Source: Monocercomonoides exilis (Eukaryota > Preaxostyla > Oxymonadida > Polymastigidae). Taken from it: a stretch of 64,000 bases of DNA. The notes under the pieces are model-generated. The model was not told the origin of the DNA, did not search any database, and saw nothing but the letters and a program-made list of their open reading frames with translations. Where the stretch lies: positions 806,001 to 870,000 of the forward strand of contig LSRY02000028.1 of assembly GCA_001643675.2 (NCBI GenBank), given 5' to 3'. Made by a program: the position numbers and the translations under genes. Of the stretch, positions 11,498 through 23,003 are shown in pieces (position 1 is the first letter of the stretch; each line of letters starts with the position of its first letter).

Positions 11498-14400
11498 ATG
11501 ATTGAAGAAACATTACCTTGTATGATATATATTAATATATTTGAAAGAAATCATTAAGAAATAATTACATTATGCTTATAAAACATCTAAAGATACAAAA
11601 ATACTCAATGAAAGGTCCAAAAAGCTTTTGCAACAGCCTTCTCTGATTCGTGAGTTTGCACGAAAGGCTTCTGAACTGTCAAAGAATGAAAATAAAATAG
11701 TTCTTGATTTTACTATTGGAAATCCTGATTATTCTCCTCCGATAGAGTTTTCACAATCTCTTGCAAAATTATGTGATAATGTATGTTAACTGTTTTTTTC
11801 TGTTATTGTTTGTGACTAAATCGTTTAAGCCCCCTTCAGATCTTCATTGTTATCAATCCAGTTTGGGAAGAGATGATACACGAACAGTTTTTGCTCAAGA
11901 ATTTTCAAAATGGCACGGCATCAAATTGAAGAAAGATGTATCAAATTTAAATCTTTCAATTTTAAAAAGCATACATTCTTTGCGTTATAGAATGTGATTC
12001 TTTCGTGTGGAGCAACTGCCGGTCTTAATGTTTTGTTTCATTGCATGCTCTCGGAAGGAAGCGAAGTGATTATAGTTGCACCTTTTTTTCCTGAATATCT
12101 GAATATAATTGAGGAACGACGCGCAAAAGCAGTGATTGTTGCAGTAGATGCAAGTAATAATTTGAATGTTCCTGCAATCGAAGCAGCAATTACAAATAAG
12201 ACTGTTGCAATAATTCTGACTCAGCCTCATAATCCTACAGGAAGGGTCTATCAAAAATCAAATCTGAAAGATTTAAGCAATGTTTGAGTAACAAATGCAT
12301 TAAATCTTTCTTTCATAAAGATAAATATTATATGTTGTATATATATATATTAAAATTTCTGTTCATTGACAGATGTTGATGCGAGTCTATGCATCGCGGA
12401 GGGCAAAGGCGAAAGATTTCGCAGAGAAGAATGAAGCGAAAGATTTGAGAACTGATAATCATTCAGGTTCTACTTCGGCTGAATCTCCTAATTCACAGTC
12501 ACCCCGCCCGATATTTGTGGTGTGTGACGAGCCGTATCGCAGGCTTAATCACACTCCATCGAAAGTTGTTCCGTCTTTGCTCCCAATTTATCCACACACC
12601 ATCATCGTCTCATCTTTTAGCAAGGTATCACACATTGTTTTTATTAACAGAAGTTATTGTATTCTTTATGTTCTATTTCAATGAAATAAATATTTTTTTT
12701 ATAATGAAAACTGAATTTTCTTTTATGGAATAACCTCTCATATATTTATATATATTAATCTTTTTGCATGTTCAGGATTTTGCCATTCCAGGCGAAAGGA
12801 TCGGCTTTATCATCCTTCATCCTTGTCTCACTTCTCCTGTTGTGCTCACAGCATTGGAAGTGTGCAGCAAATACATTGAATTCAATGAAATTCATATTTT
12901 TCCTTTTGAATCTCACATTTTTTGTGATTATTATTATTATTATTATTTGATGTTTGATGTTGTTATTGTGATTGCTTTTTCTCTTTTCAACCACGCAAAG
13001 AAAGCGATAAACGACTTGGGCTTTGTGAATGCCCCGTCGCTGATGCAGTTTGTGCTGCGGGATGCGCTTCCATTGTGCACAACGAGGGAAGACGGAGCTG
13101 AAGGAGAAGCGAGAAAAGAGAAGAGAAGAGGAGATATAGTGAAAGCGTCTCAGAAAGAAGAGATATTTGAAATGAGAGGGAAGGCAAAGGAAGAAGAAGA
13201 AGACAAGGGAAAAGAAGGGAAAGAAGAGGAAAGTGGAGAAAAAGATATGAAAGAGAAAGTGCCAAAAGAAGAAAATGATTCTGATGATGAAAGTGCTGAA
13301 GAAGATGAAGAAGGTATTTGTGTTGTGCTTGTGATGAAGTTATGAAAGAAAATACAACAAAAAAGAAGAGAGAGAGAGAGAGAGAGAGAGAATAAGTTAA
13401 CGTATATGTATTTATGTATTTTGATGATTGTTATTAACGAAAATGTTTAGTGTTTCATCTTATTTCATAAATTTTTTAATTTTAACTGCAACAATTTTTC
13501 CTTCCATTCAACTAATATTTCCCATTCACATTTCATTTGCTCCACTTTTACTTCAGAAATACACTACTTGAGACACATCCCTCCCGCCCCAACGCCGTCG
13601 CCTTTGCTGATGCCCTTCCCTTCTCCAAGCCTATTTTCTCCTTCGCCTTCCCTTTACTCCCGCTCTCCTGACTTCATTGCCTCGCCTTCAATTATGTTCA
13701 CCCCTTCGCATTCTCCCTCTCTGTCGTTTCATCCTCTTCATTTTGCATTGTCTTCTCAATCGCCTTCTTCTTCACCTTCTTCTTCTTCTTCTAATGCCAT
13801 TTCCACCTCCACTTTTCTTGATAGTTTTTCTTCCTCTTTACAAGAACCGCCTGCAACAGCTTCTCTTTCGTCTTCTTCTTCGTCTTCGTCTTCATCGGAT
13901 CAATCGTCGACTGTTCATTTTGTTTCTGCTCATTCGCCTGCTTCTTCGTTTTCCTTCTCCTCTCCTTTGTCTTCTCCTCCCATGGCCCCCTCGTTAAAGC
14001 AACCTGTTTTCCACCCATCTTCTCCCTCTTCTGCTTCTGTGTTTTCCTCTTCTTCTGCTACTTCCTCAGCTTATTCTCCTTCTCTCTCTCCTTCCGTGCC
14101 TTCTGTGGCCTCTCCTTTCTCCCCTGCCTATTATCCTCAGCCGCCTGTGCTTCCTTCTTCATTGGCTCTGCTTTGCCTGTCTTTGAACCGCCGGAAGCAG
14201 CTTTTGCTGAAAGTGATAAGGAAAGCGGGGTTGGAGTGCTGTGAAGCTGAGGCTGCTCTTTTCTTGTTCCCGAAAGTGCCAGATGAAGTAGATGATGTTG
14301 AGGTTTGTATATAAATATGTCTATAAATATGTATATATGATCAGATAAGAGAAAAGAATATTTTGATTGGAATACAAACATTCTGTGCTTCATTTGTTTT

Positions 14401-14744
14401 TTGATTGTGATTTGAAAAGGAATGTTAATGTCAAAGATGAATAATTCAGCTGCATGTTTTTTTTTTTTTTAATTTTTCTTGTGGAAACATTTTGACACAT
14501 ATTTCGATTTAAAAATTGTTGATGATTTTTGATAAATATTATTGCATTTAAGTTTGCAAATCTTCTTCTTCAGCGCTATAGTGTTGCAGTTGTCCCGGGC
14601 TCTGCATTTGGCGTGCCGAATCATGTCCGATTTTCATTTTGCTGTTCTCTTTCAACAATCAGATCGCTCCTTCTGCCCCTTACAGAAGCAGTGAGGGAGG
14701 TCAAAGAAAATGCAAAAAGAGAGAATGTTGTGCTGTCAGCATGA
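11498..14744 (+). CDS. PLP-dependent class I/II aminotransferase with large low-complexity insertion
   Basis: Nine exons give 722 residues: 11498-11519, 11593-11784, 11840-11937, 11991-12281, 12373-12624, 12776-12859, 13001-13313, 13557-14302 and 14574-14744. Aspartate-aminotransferase-like hallmarks are in order: FTIGNPDYSPP, HCYQSSLG, ILSCGATAGLN, TQPHNPTGRVY, CDEPYRRL, and SSFSK with the Schiff-base Lys285 as the last codon of exon 5. ERIGF follows, then LGFVNAPSLMQ, and near the C-terminus GSAFGVPNHVRFSF with the substrate-carboxylate Arg. The substrate is unknown; Asp, Ala or aromatic amino acids are possible. Between ~345 and ~626 the small domain is interrupted by an acidic/basic segment and then a Ser/Pro-rich segment, so the protein is much longer than the usual ~400 residues. 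The 22-nt first exon is inferred from frame, because no ATG lies in frame in exon 2. Confidence 0.85.
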
Positions 14745-15859
14745 ACTGTGTGTGAAGGAGAACAGACACTGTTTATGTTTGAAATGAGTGGATGGGTTAC
14801 AAATCAAATTGTGTAATTGCAATATGTAGTTCGTTTCTAGGAATTATTTTATTTTATTTTATTTTATTTTATTTGTCGATGTTTTTAGTTTTTGTTTGAT
14901 GTTTTCATAAATTTTTTGACTTTTTTTTTTGTGTTGAAAGGTTGTGAGCAACACAATGAAATGGTTTTTGATTAAAGCAGTATTAATATAAAAGCTATTT
15001 TATTCTTTTATGATTTATTATTGTGTTGGAGCACGAATTTTTTTTTTCTATAAGTCCATTTTTTTTTTTAAAGTTAGATGCTATTTTGAGCTTAGTAAGT
15101 TTTTTCATGTGATATTATTTTCATTGAAGTGCACAGTTGTTTCGATTTTATACTCAATTCTCACCAACAATTTTAACATCAACAATTAATCTTCAAAGGA
15201 AAATGCAAAAATCAACATTAAATGTTTATTTTTTTTCCAATAAGAAAAAAAATAAAGTTTTATTCTTTTTACAAATTTTAAAACACTTCAAGCTTATTCA
15301 CATGAGAATTTTGCATCGTGATCAACACGATGAATGCAAATTTGGTGGTGTTTGTAGATCATTCATTTATTCAAACTGGCCTGTTTTTTTCAAATAAAGA
15401 GAATTTTCTTTAAACAAAATAATTGAAATTCAAATGTCGTTCGTTAATTATTTGTTATTCTGAAATTCATCGGAAAAAAATATTAGAAGAAAATAATACT
15501 TATTTTTCAAATAATTTCTCGTGTATATTGTGTTTTTTTTTAAGTTCAAAAAGCATTTTAAATAAAAATATTTGTTTTTTTCATTTCTTTAATGTAATTG
15601 CTATAACATACACAAAATGCAGTCAATTGCTCGAAATAAGATCAAAACTTGTCGATTCAACGTATGCTAATCCAATATTTAATTGATTTCGCTATTCAAA
15701 TCACATGTGATTCTATTATTTTTTGGATAAGCATATAAAAGAGAAATTGAAACACTTTTTCAATTGTTTAAATTTAAAACAAACAACTCCAAAAATTCGT
15801 TTAACGCACAGCAGCATCTTATAAACTTTCATTTCCATTTTACTTTCTTTTTCGTTTCA
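14745..15859. other. AT-rich spacer with TTTTA microsatellite
   Basis: The spacer holds a TTTTA pentanucleotide repeat near 14845-14872 and several T runs. Two open frames of 86-87 codons on the plus strand are Phe/Lys/Asn-rich, have no domain and are not called genes. Confidence 0.5.
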
Positions 15860-17220
15860 TCCATCCAAATCCACCTCAATCTCCATCTCTCAAGCACCAA
15901 TTTCTCCAATATCTCCTTTCACCAATCTCCTCTGTCTCTTTCATTCCTTCTCTCACACATTCAATCTATTCACCTCAACTACCTCTTCCTCTTCTTCCTC
16001 TTCCACCAGCACTAATACAATCCTTTCCTTCTCTCTTCGCTCAACAATCTTCATCCACACCCACAACCCCATTGATGGTGCCATAATCCCTTTTCTCAAT
16101 AGCCCATCCACTTCACTCTCCGCCTTCAACAGTTCTTTTCTCCACCAAACACACTCTATATCAAATGGTCCTGTTGTGCATGTTGGATCTGAATCTCAAA
16201 GAAAAACTCCTGGAAGGCTGTCTTCGATTGATGTTAATAATCATCGCTTCGAATGGTGCGAATGGAATGATTCGTCTGGTGGCTCTTCATCTGGTGGTGC
16301 ACTTAATGCTTATAGTGCAAATGCCAATCTCTCAATCGCTTCTTGTTCATTCAACAATTGTTCACATACAAATCATGGTGGAGCGTTATATTGTGGACAT
16401 GTGTAAAATATCAACATCGCAAAATACAATTTCACGAGCTGCTCAGCTGCTCATAGAGGAGCAGTATCAATATGGAACCCTCAACCAAATTCTGCTTGGG
16501 AATTCTCAGATAACAGAGCGGAAAGCTGTTCAATAAAAAATTGGCGTGGAACTGGTTGGTATTTTAACATGGGAAGTACACCAACAAGTGCTCAATTCCT
16601 GTTTTCCAAATGCAAGTGCACTCAAATACAGGTGGTGATTCTGCTGTTTCTCTCACATTCAATTGGCTTTAACAAAATAAACCAAATCAATTTTTGGTTA
16701 ATGATTGCCAATTCATAAACAACAAATTGACAAGTTCATCAGCTTTCAATGGTGGCGCTGCGCTGTGTTGCACAGCAACTTATTCCTGGATGACTGGAAT
16801 AAAATTCATTGCTTTCTGTTTCTTTGATGGTAACGTAACAACAAATGGAAGAGGAAATGATGAGTTCTTTAATGGAAGCAGCATCATTTAATCTCCATTC
16901 GAGAATTGTGGATCAACAACCCCAACAAAAAGAGTGCGGAAAAATGGACAAGCTGATAATGCTGAATATAATGGCTGGTTCCCTCTCATCGCCCAGAACA
17001 AAATCGTTGACAGCAATGGAACCAATACAGATGGTTGTGGCAGACTCCAACAGACCCCATGCGCCACCATCGAGTATGCCCTCAATGGCTTCATTTCCCT
17101 CCTCCACGACGCCTCCATCACCCTACTCAGCTCAACATTTGTTCCTCTTCAAACACTCACCTTCAGCGCGGTTGACAGCAAAATCACTGGAATCAATAAC
17201 CTTTTTCTTATTTCTTTATA
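15860..17220 (+). pseudogene. Decayed beta-helix (pectin-lyase-fold) surface protein gene
   Basis: The translation shows the spaced Ser/Asn/Gly/Cys pattern of parallel beta-helix proteins: ASCSFNNCSHTNHGGALYCG, NFTSCSAAHRGAVSIW, VNDCQFINNK and FNGGAALCC. A new repeat start follows at GCGRLQQTPCATIEYAL, typical of protist surface proteins of this fold. The gene is dead: TAA at 16404-16406, a frame change near 16610, TAA near 16671, another frame change near 16850 and TAA near 16890. The 5' part (15860-16170) is Ser-rich and in a different frame. Similar Cys-rich beta-helix proteins form very large families in oxymonads (family knowledge, not checked here). Neither end is certain, and intact relatives would be far longer. 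Confidence 0.68.
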
Positions 17221-17399
17221 ATTCCTTCCATTTATTAATTTTGTAATTTTCCATGTCATAGAAAAATCTTTACGCCTTCGTCTTTTTTTCAATTGGAGTA
17301 TATTCCACAATTTATTTTTTCAAAATCCTTAACGTCCGCTCAGATAAAAATATTTCTTTTCCGCTTTCTTATCTAATTTTGCTTCTTCAATGAATGTAA

Positions 17400-17880
17400 A
17401 TTGTTCTCAAGAATTTTGTTGTTACCTTTTCTTCTTCTTCTTCTTCTTCTTCTTTTAAAAGCATTTCTTCAATTATATCTGCAGGCTTTTCCAAAATATC
17501 TATTTCCTCAGCTTTCCTATTCAATCTGTCTATCTTCCATTCGTTCCATTTTTTTTTATATAGAATTGCCCTTCAAATGTGGATTTTCCATAAAAAGGTT
17601 TCCCCGCTTGTTTCATCTTCTGTGACTTGTTGAAGGCATTCAGTGTTGTGTAATCTGCCGAACGCTATTTTGGAATCCATCCATTTCACAAAAGGATAGC
17701 ACCAATGCTCTTTCCTTTTCACTTCAAATGTTTCATCTTCAAAATGAAAAAGATCAGAGCCGATCTCTATTTTTGCATGCCTTCTAATAGGCTTTTCTTG
17801 GCTTAACATAATACTGTTATCTTTATCATATAACTTTGGCTGATACTTTGTGATGGAATAAATACTTCTTTTTGTATTTC
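17400..17880 (-). pseudogene. Possible coding remnant
   Basis: A minus-strand open stretch (17809-17573) has ordinary protein-like composition (KIEIGSDLFHFEDETFEVK) rather than the noise of the spacers. After one stop the same frame stays open to ~17400 with a Lys/Glu-rich tail. There is no convincing start, splice context or domain. It may be an eroded exon of an unrecognised gene or a chance frame. Confidence 0.25.
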
Positions 17881-18929
17881 AAAATTGATATTGAAGGAGA
17901 AACCTACTGTCGGATCTGATGGTTGTTGAATGAAATGAAAATATCAATGTTTTCATTCATTCATCGAAGAAGATATCGAAGAATAAAAACACGATTTGAA
18001 TGAAATAAATTCGTCCAGAGGATTTTTTTTTCATCAAAAAAAATCATGAATGAAAAGAATACTTATTCAACAATTTACTGTTTGCAGAAAAGAAAGTTAA
18101 TGAAATGATTTTCAGTTTAATTTGTCTGTGTGCCAAATTGAACAGCATTGACCCATCATAAGATCTATCTTTCGATCCAATGCAAATTGAGATAAATCTT
18201 CAAAGAAACGTTCGGCAAAGGAAATGAACATATTCCCAAATAGAAAAATCCATTAAAAATTAAATCATTCTACTGCTAAAGAAGTTGACATGGTTTTATA
18301 TGATGTTGTCGGTTGGAAAAAATATCGCTTTGAAAAACGAAATTCAAATTGACAAGAAAAATCAAATCCAAAAATTAATGGAAGATCGATTAATATTAAT
18401 CAATTAAAAATTTCCCCACATATCACCATATATTTTCCCCTCAGAAATAAACAACAAAAATATCTATCAACTCCTTTCCTTTCAATTTCACTGTTCAATT
18501 TAATCCGCGAATTTCTGGAAATAAACAATCTCATCCTTTTCTTCTGTCCAATTCTCTTCTAATGAATCTTTTTCTCTTCTTTTTCCCTGTCAAAAAAAAA
18601 TCCCTTTTCCACATCCAAGTGCATTTATCGTTTTTTCTGATCTTGGTGATTTAGATGTTTCCATCATTAAAATGCATAACATATATTAGATGTTTCCCTT
18701 ATGTATCCACTATCTCCGCGTATCCCAATTCCCTTCCACACTTCACCATCGCATGTCTCCTTATTTCTTTCATTCAAAAATCCCACTCAATCCAAAGTGC
18801 TCTTCAAAATACTTAACTCAAATATCCTATCACAAATAAGATTCTTCCATCATTTCTCTGCTCCATATATCCTTTATGCCTGTAGTTGACGAGATAAACA
18901 CGAAATACTGCTTTGGTTGTTGGAGAATA

Positions 18930-19361
18930 TTATTAAAGGAGCAGATCATTGCCGAAACGAAAAACTCCTCTTCACATTTACCAAACTGCAGATGAGTTGA
19001 AAAGACCCTCCTGTGAGATACACGATGTATTTCGTGGAGAAGGATGCAATATTACAATTTGACCATTCTGAGACTGAAATGAAGAGATTGAATATTTGAA
19101 TGATGATGGCTGTGGAGATAAGGCTGTTTGGCAAAAAACCGTCGAAGGGCAGTTTGGTCTTTATTTATTTTTCTTTATATGAATATTTGTTTATTGACTG
19201 TTTTTGTGTTTCTTTCATGGCAGGAGGCGGAAATGAATGAAAATGAATACAAGCGGGATATCTGGTTATCTGGGCTGACAATGGAGTTGAAAGAGCGAAT
19301 TCATATGGAAAGTGTGCATGATGAAGGAATTTGGAAGGAAATTGAAGATGATATTTTCTGA
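18930..19361 (+). pseudogene. Possible coding remnant with relic intron
   Basis: Protein-like pieces in two frames (MYFVEKDAILQFDHSETEMK, then EIEYLNDDGCGDKAVWQK) are followed by a T-rich stretch ending CATGGCAG. An open frame then ends KEIEDDIF and a stop at 19361. The arrangement looks like two exons around an intron, broken by stops and a frame change. No family was recognised. Confidence 0.28.
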
Positions 19362-19561
19362 CATAAAACAGGATATTTTTCAATGATGAGAATGGAATTT
19401 GAGCAGAAAACGTAAATATTGCATTTTTCAAAAGAGCAAGAAATCGACTTATTTGATGGGGAAATGACTTCTGGAAAGGATGGTTGGTGAATCAAATGAT
19501 GAAACACTTAGAAAGGGAAGGAATAATGAATTTTTGTTGAAGAAAAGCAAATATTGAATTA

Positions 19562-20026
19562 GGAATAAAACGCCGACGCTGACTTGAACAGCTGTTTTGA
19601 AATTTTGCTGTTATTTTTTGTGTATATTCGAATTGCTATTTATTCATTCAGGATGTTGAAAGGAAAAAGAGAGAAAGAAAGAGAGATTTGATTTTTTTGT
19701 AGAAGAAGAAATGTGTTTGGGGTGAGGCTAGGAAGAAAAGGAATAGATCGAGAAAGGAAAAGGAAGACGAGGGAAAAGGTTAAAAACATGCAAAGATTGA
19801 TAAAGCAAAATATTCATTGAAAGGGAAGCTTTTTGTTGAAATGAAGAAAATGAAAATTCGTTTTGAAAGAAATGAATGTAAAGAGGAAGAGATGGAAGGA
19901 AAAAAGGGAAAAAGAGAACGAGGAATATTTCAATTCGTTTCCAATAAAAAGCGTGTGAAAGGGAGATGACTGAGATTGGTGAATAAATAACTCAGAAGAT
20001 GCAGTTTGTGAGGAAAAGGCACTGAA
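19562..20026. other. Purine-rich stretch
   Basis: The plus strand is strongly A/G-rich, with GAAAG and GAGA runs. The composition matches the coding strand of the Glu/Lys-rich exons elsewhere in the window, but the frames are broken by stops. It could be eroded low-complexity coding sequence or a simple-sequence expansion. Confidence 0.3.
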
Positions 20027-20228
20027 ATGGTTGATGAAAACAAGAAAAGTTGGTTTTCACTGATATTTCATGAATTAATTTGTTATTATTTCTTTCCTCA
20101 ATCTATCCATATGAATTGTCTCAATCAATTCACTTCAATGTCTTATTTATTTATAGGACTTTTTCTTCTTATTTTGTTTAAGAAAAGCGACTTCATAGAC
20201 TTCTTCTTCTGTTTAGTCAAATTTGTTA

Positions 20229-20492
20229 TCAATTATAATGAATAACCTCATCATCTTCATAATCAATATAATTTTCTCCTTCAATTGCTTCATCCTCTTC
20301 TTCTTCTTCTTCTGATTTCACCTCATTTGATTCTTCTGAAAGCTCTTCATCTTCGTATTCCTTATCTTCACTGTTGTCTTCTTCTTCATCTTCTTCGTCT
20401 TCATCAGCGTATTTTTCTTCTTCTTCTTCTTCTTTCAATACAAACGCTGTATTTATTAGGGCTTCTGCAAAGTGAAGAATTCAATCGACTTT
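20229..20492 (-). other. Acidic open frame, possible exon or remnant
   Basis: On the minus strand HFAEALINTAFVLK leads into ~65 residues of Glu/Asp-rich sequence and a stop at 20229. A candidate acceptor (CTTTGCAG) lies just upstream. A second frame with an ATG near 20575 could be an upstream exon, but no donor gives a matching phase. It may be a small acidic protein or a gene fragment. Confidence 0.28.
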
Positions 20493-21224
20493 TACTGGAC
20501 AACAATGAATTGTCAATCTTCACTTCATTTGTAATCTCTTTCACCATGTTGGGAATCATTTTCACCTTCTTTTGATGCATGTGAAAAACAAACTATCTTC
20601 AAAACAAAATGACAATGTTCCTTTCATGATATATTCAATAAACCAATTACTTACATCATGTTTAGAGAAAAAATGAGATTGAATTTCAAAAACTGACATT
20701 ATCAAAAATGGAATGAATTCGATAAAAATTTCAATAAGGATCAAAGCTCAAAGTTCAGAAGAAGTTAAATGATTTATTCAACTGAAAATTGAAAAATCTT
20801 AATTTTAGGAAATGTACAAACTGTTATTATTTTTATAATTCTTATTCAAGTTCATATTTGAAATTATTTGGCTTTTGGAAAATATTCTCATTTTTATAAG
20901 ATTAAAGTTCCAACTCGCAAAACTAACTTAAGATAGAAGCAAAACTTGAACGATAGTGTTTGAATTTATAATTTCTCTTTTTGCGAATTTTTGTGAGAAA
21001 GAATAAAAAAATATTTGAGAATTGAGAATTTCAAAATTGATTTAAAACAAACATTTCATGTAAATGAACTTGTTAAATTTTTAGGAGAAAAAGAAAATGA
21101 TGTGTTTTCTTCAAATTTTCATACCAAATGTGGGAAAATTCGAACTATCAAGCATTTTTTGCACAATGCAAAAAATATTTGTCACACTTATAACTTTCAA
21201 TAACATTATCAGATTTCAAAATAA

Positions 21225-21405
21225 ATTGTGTTTTCATTGCCGAAAGCAAACATCATTTAAATAATTTAAAAAATTTTTTTGTGATCTCACAAGTATATCA
21301 AAAAATTAATCCATTTTAAATGTGTTTTTTGGATCACAAAAAGTTCATCCAGTGTTCATAATTTTTCAATGAAAATGCCTGAAGGGTAATATTTAGCCCC
21401 GTATC
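21225..21405 (+). repeat. Dispersed repeat, copy 1
   Basis: It shares with 39569-39742 an ordered series of matching blocks: GTTTTCAT, CAAAC.TCA, a CTCA..GTAT element, GATCACAAAA, TCATC, and then an almost exact match ending AATTTTTCAAT.AAAATGCCTGAAG. The two copies are diverged but collinear. Confidence 0.6.
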
Positions 21406-21438
21406 ACCAAATTTCACCAGTTTATGTCAAAAAAATTA

Positions 21439-21658
21439 TTTTGAAAATTTCCCTTTGTTTTATTATCAAATAAAGTTAAAATTTCATATTTCGATCAAAT
21501 TTTTGTTACCACTGACAAAATTTCGCTATCATGAAAATAAAATATTGACAATGTTTACATATTGATTTGAAAGTGGTTTTGTGAGAGGGAACAGATATTT
21601 GATCGAAATATGATATTTTAACTTTATTTGATAATAAAACAAAAGAAACTTTTCAAAA
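21439..21658. repeat. Long palindromic (foldback) repeat 1
   Basis: The 61-nt arm at 21439-21499 is nearly the exact reverse complement of 21598-21658, with only about 4 mismatches and a 98-nt loop between. An RNA or single strand would fold into a long AT-rich hairpin. Part of the loop and right arm (21574-21620) resembles 22446-22492 in the second palindrome, so the two are related. Confidence 0.75.
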
Positions 21659-22047
21659 AATATTTGACATATGTGTGACTATTATTGAAGTTATGTTTTT
21701 TTATTCAAAATTTTCGGTTTTTCTGTTTTGTTTTTAAAATTTTTTAATGAACACAGAAGAGTGAAAAATCTGATCAAAAACATTTCTGTCTATCTTTCTC
21801 ATCAACCATTAACTTTTGAAGCGATTGAAAAACATTTTTATTTAAAAGATAATTATTAGGTTAATGATATAGAATTTTCAACATAATCAACACCACGAAA
21901 AAAGTTTTGATTTCAAAAATTATCACCGACATAAAAAACTCACCAATGCCATTATTTCCATATTGACAAAATTTGGCAATTTGATATGAAAATTTGATGA
22001 AATGATTCAATTTTTAATTTTTCGCGAAATTTTAACAAATAGAACTC

Positions 22048-22091
22048 AAAAAAAAAAAAAAAAAGTGGGGGGGGGGGGGGGGGGGGGGGGG
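22048..22091 (+). repeat. Poly-A then poly-G homopolymer
   Basis: A run of 17 A, then GT, then 25 G in an otherwise AT-rich spacer. Such a long G run is rare here and its length may be a sequencing or assembly estimate. Confidence 0.7.
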
Positions 22092-22302
22092 TGGGGATAG
22101 TTGACAAACAACACAAACTTTTTATCAAAATCTCAACATTTTTGTGAATTACGAAAAAATATTATTCTCATCACTTTCCAACACTCAGCTAGAGACAAAT
22201 TTGTGGCAATAATTTTTTATAAAAATATATTCAAATTGTCATTTTTTTTATAAATAGATAACCAATTTCGAAAAATAAGTTTATATATTTTGAACAATTG
22301 TG

Positions 22303-22536
22303 TAATTCTTTTTGAAATGTCGCAAATGTTTAATTCACAAATAAATCAAAATTAATATATTTTAATGAAATTTTTGTCCTCGAACATCAAACTTTTCTGA
22401 TATGAAATATATTTCTGAACAATGCTATTTCATGCATTCAAATGAAGTTGTGTGAGTGGAAACAGAAATTTGAGCAAAAAATGAAAATCTTGATTCAATA
22501 GAAAATAAAACATTTGCGACTTATCAAAAAGAATAA
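22303..22536. repeat. Palindromic (foldback) repeat 2
   Basis: Arms of about 50 nt at 22303-22353 and 22487-22536 are imperfect reverse complements sharing TTCTTTTTGA and GTCGCAAATGTTT. The loop carries GTGAG.GG.AACAGA.ATTTGA, which also occurs in palindrome 1 (from ~21579). This suggests one repeat family. Confidence 0.6.
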
Positions 22537-22902
22537 CCCAATTAATAGTGAATTTATTGAAATAAAACCTTTACAAATTGAATGATTCATTTAACAAATA
22601 TTATTGTAATGTCGAGAAAAACTTTTGTGTCTCGAATCAAATAATATGAAATAAATGCTTCAATTGTTTATTGGGTATCCAAGTTTCATGTGAAAAAATG
22701 AAAAAAAAACATAATTTCATGTTTCAAAAACACCTGCTATCAGGCACTTATCACAAAAGTTTTATTAATACAAAAAATCTTCTGCGCAAACTATGTTGAA
22801 AATCTTTTTTAAAATAAAAATAAAAATAATAATTATTAATATTTCCCTGTGTGACGTGAAGGAAAAAGTTTGTCATGTCCGTCGACAGCTCTCCACATTT
22901 CG

Positions 22903-22952
<50 letters not shown>
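22903..22952 (+). repeat. Poly-A run of 50
   Basis: An uninterrupted A50 lies 51 bp upstream of the deubiquitinase start codon. It is a homopolymer; no target-site duplication or gene body precedes it to suggest a retroposed tail. Confidence 0.8.
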
Positions 22953-22954
<2 letters not shown>

Positions 22955-23003
22955 GAAATTCCGCTTTCCCATTACAAATTTAAAATATTGACGATTATTT
23001 TAA

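Larger units (their letters stand above)
20580..23003. other. Repeat-rich AT spacer
   Basis: This 2.4-kb spacer has no supportable gene. It contains a dispersed repeat shared with 39.57-39.74 kb, two palindromic elements (21439-21658 and 22303-22536), a poly-A/poly-G tract at 22048-22091 and a run of 50 A at 22903-22952. The right end carries the promoter of the deubiquitinase gene. Confidence 0.6.

Noticed and set aside
22903-22952. A50 as the tail of a retroposed gene
   Set aside because: No intronless gene copy precedes it and no target-site duplication was found by eye.
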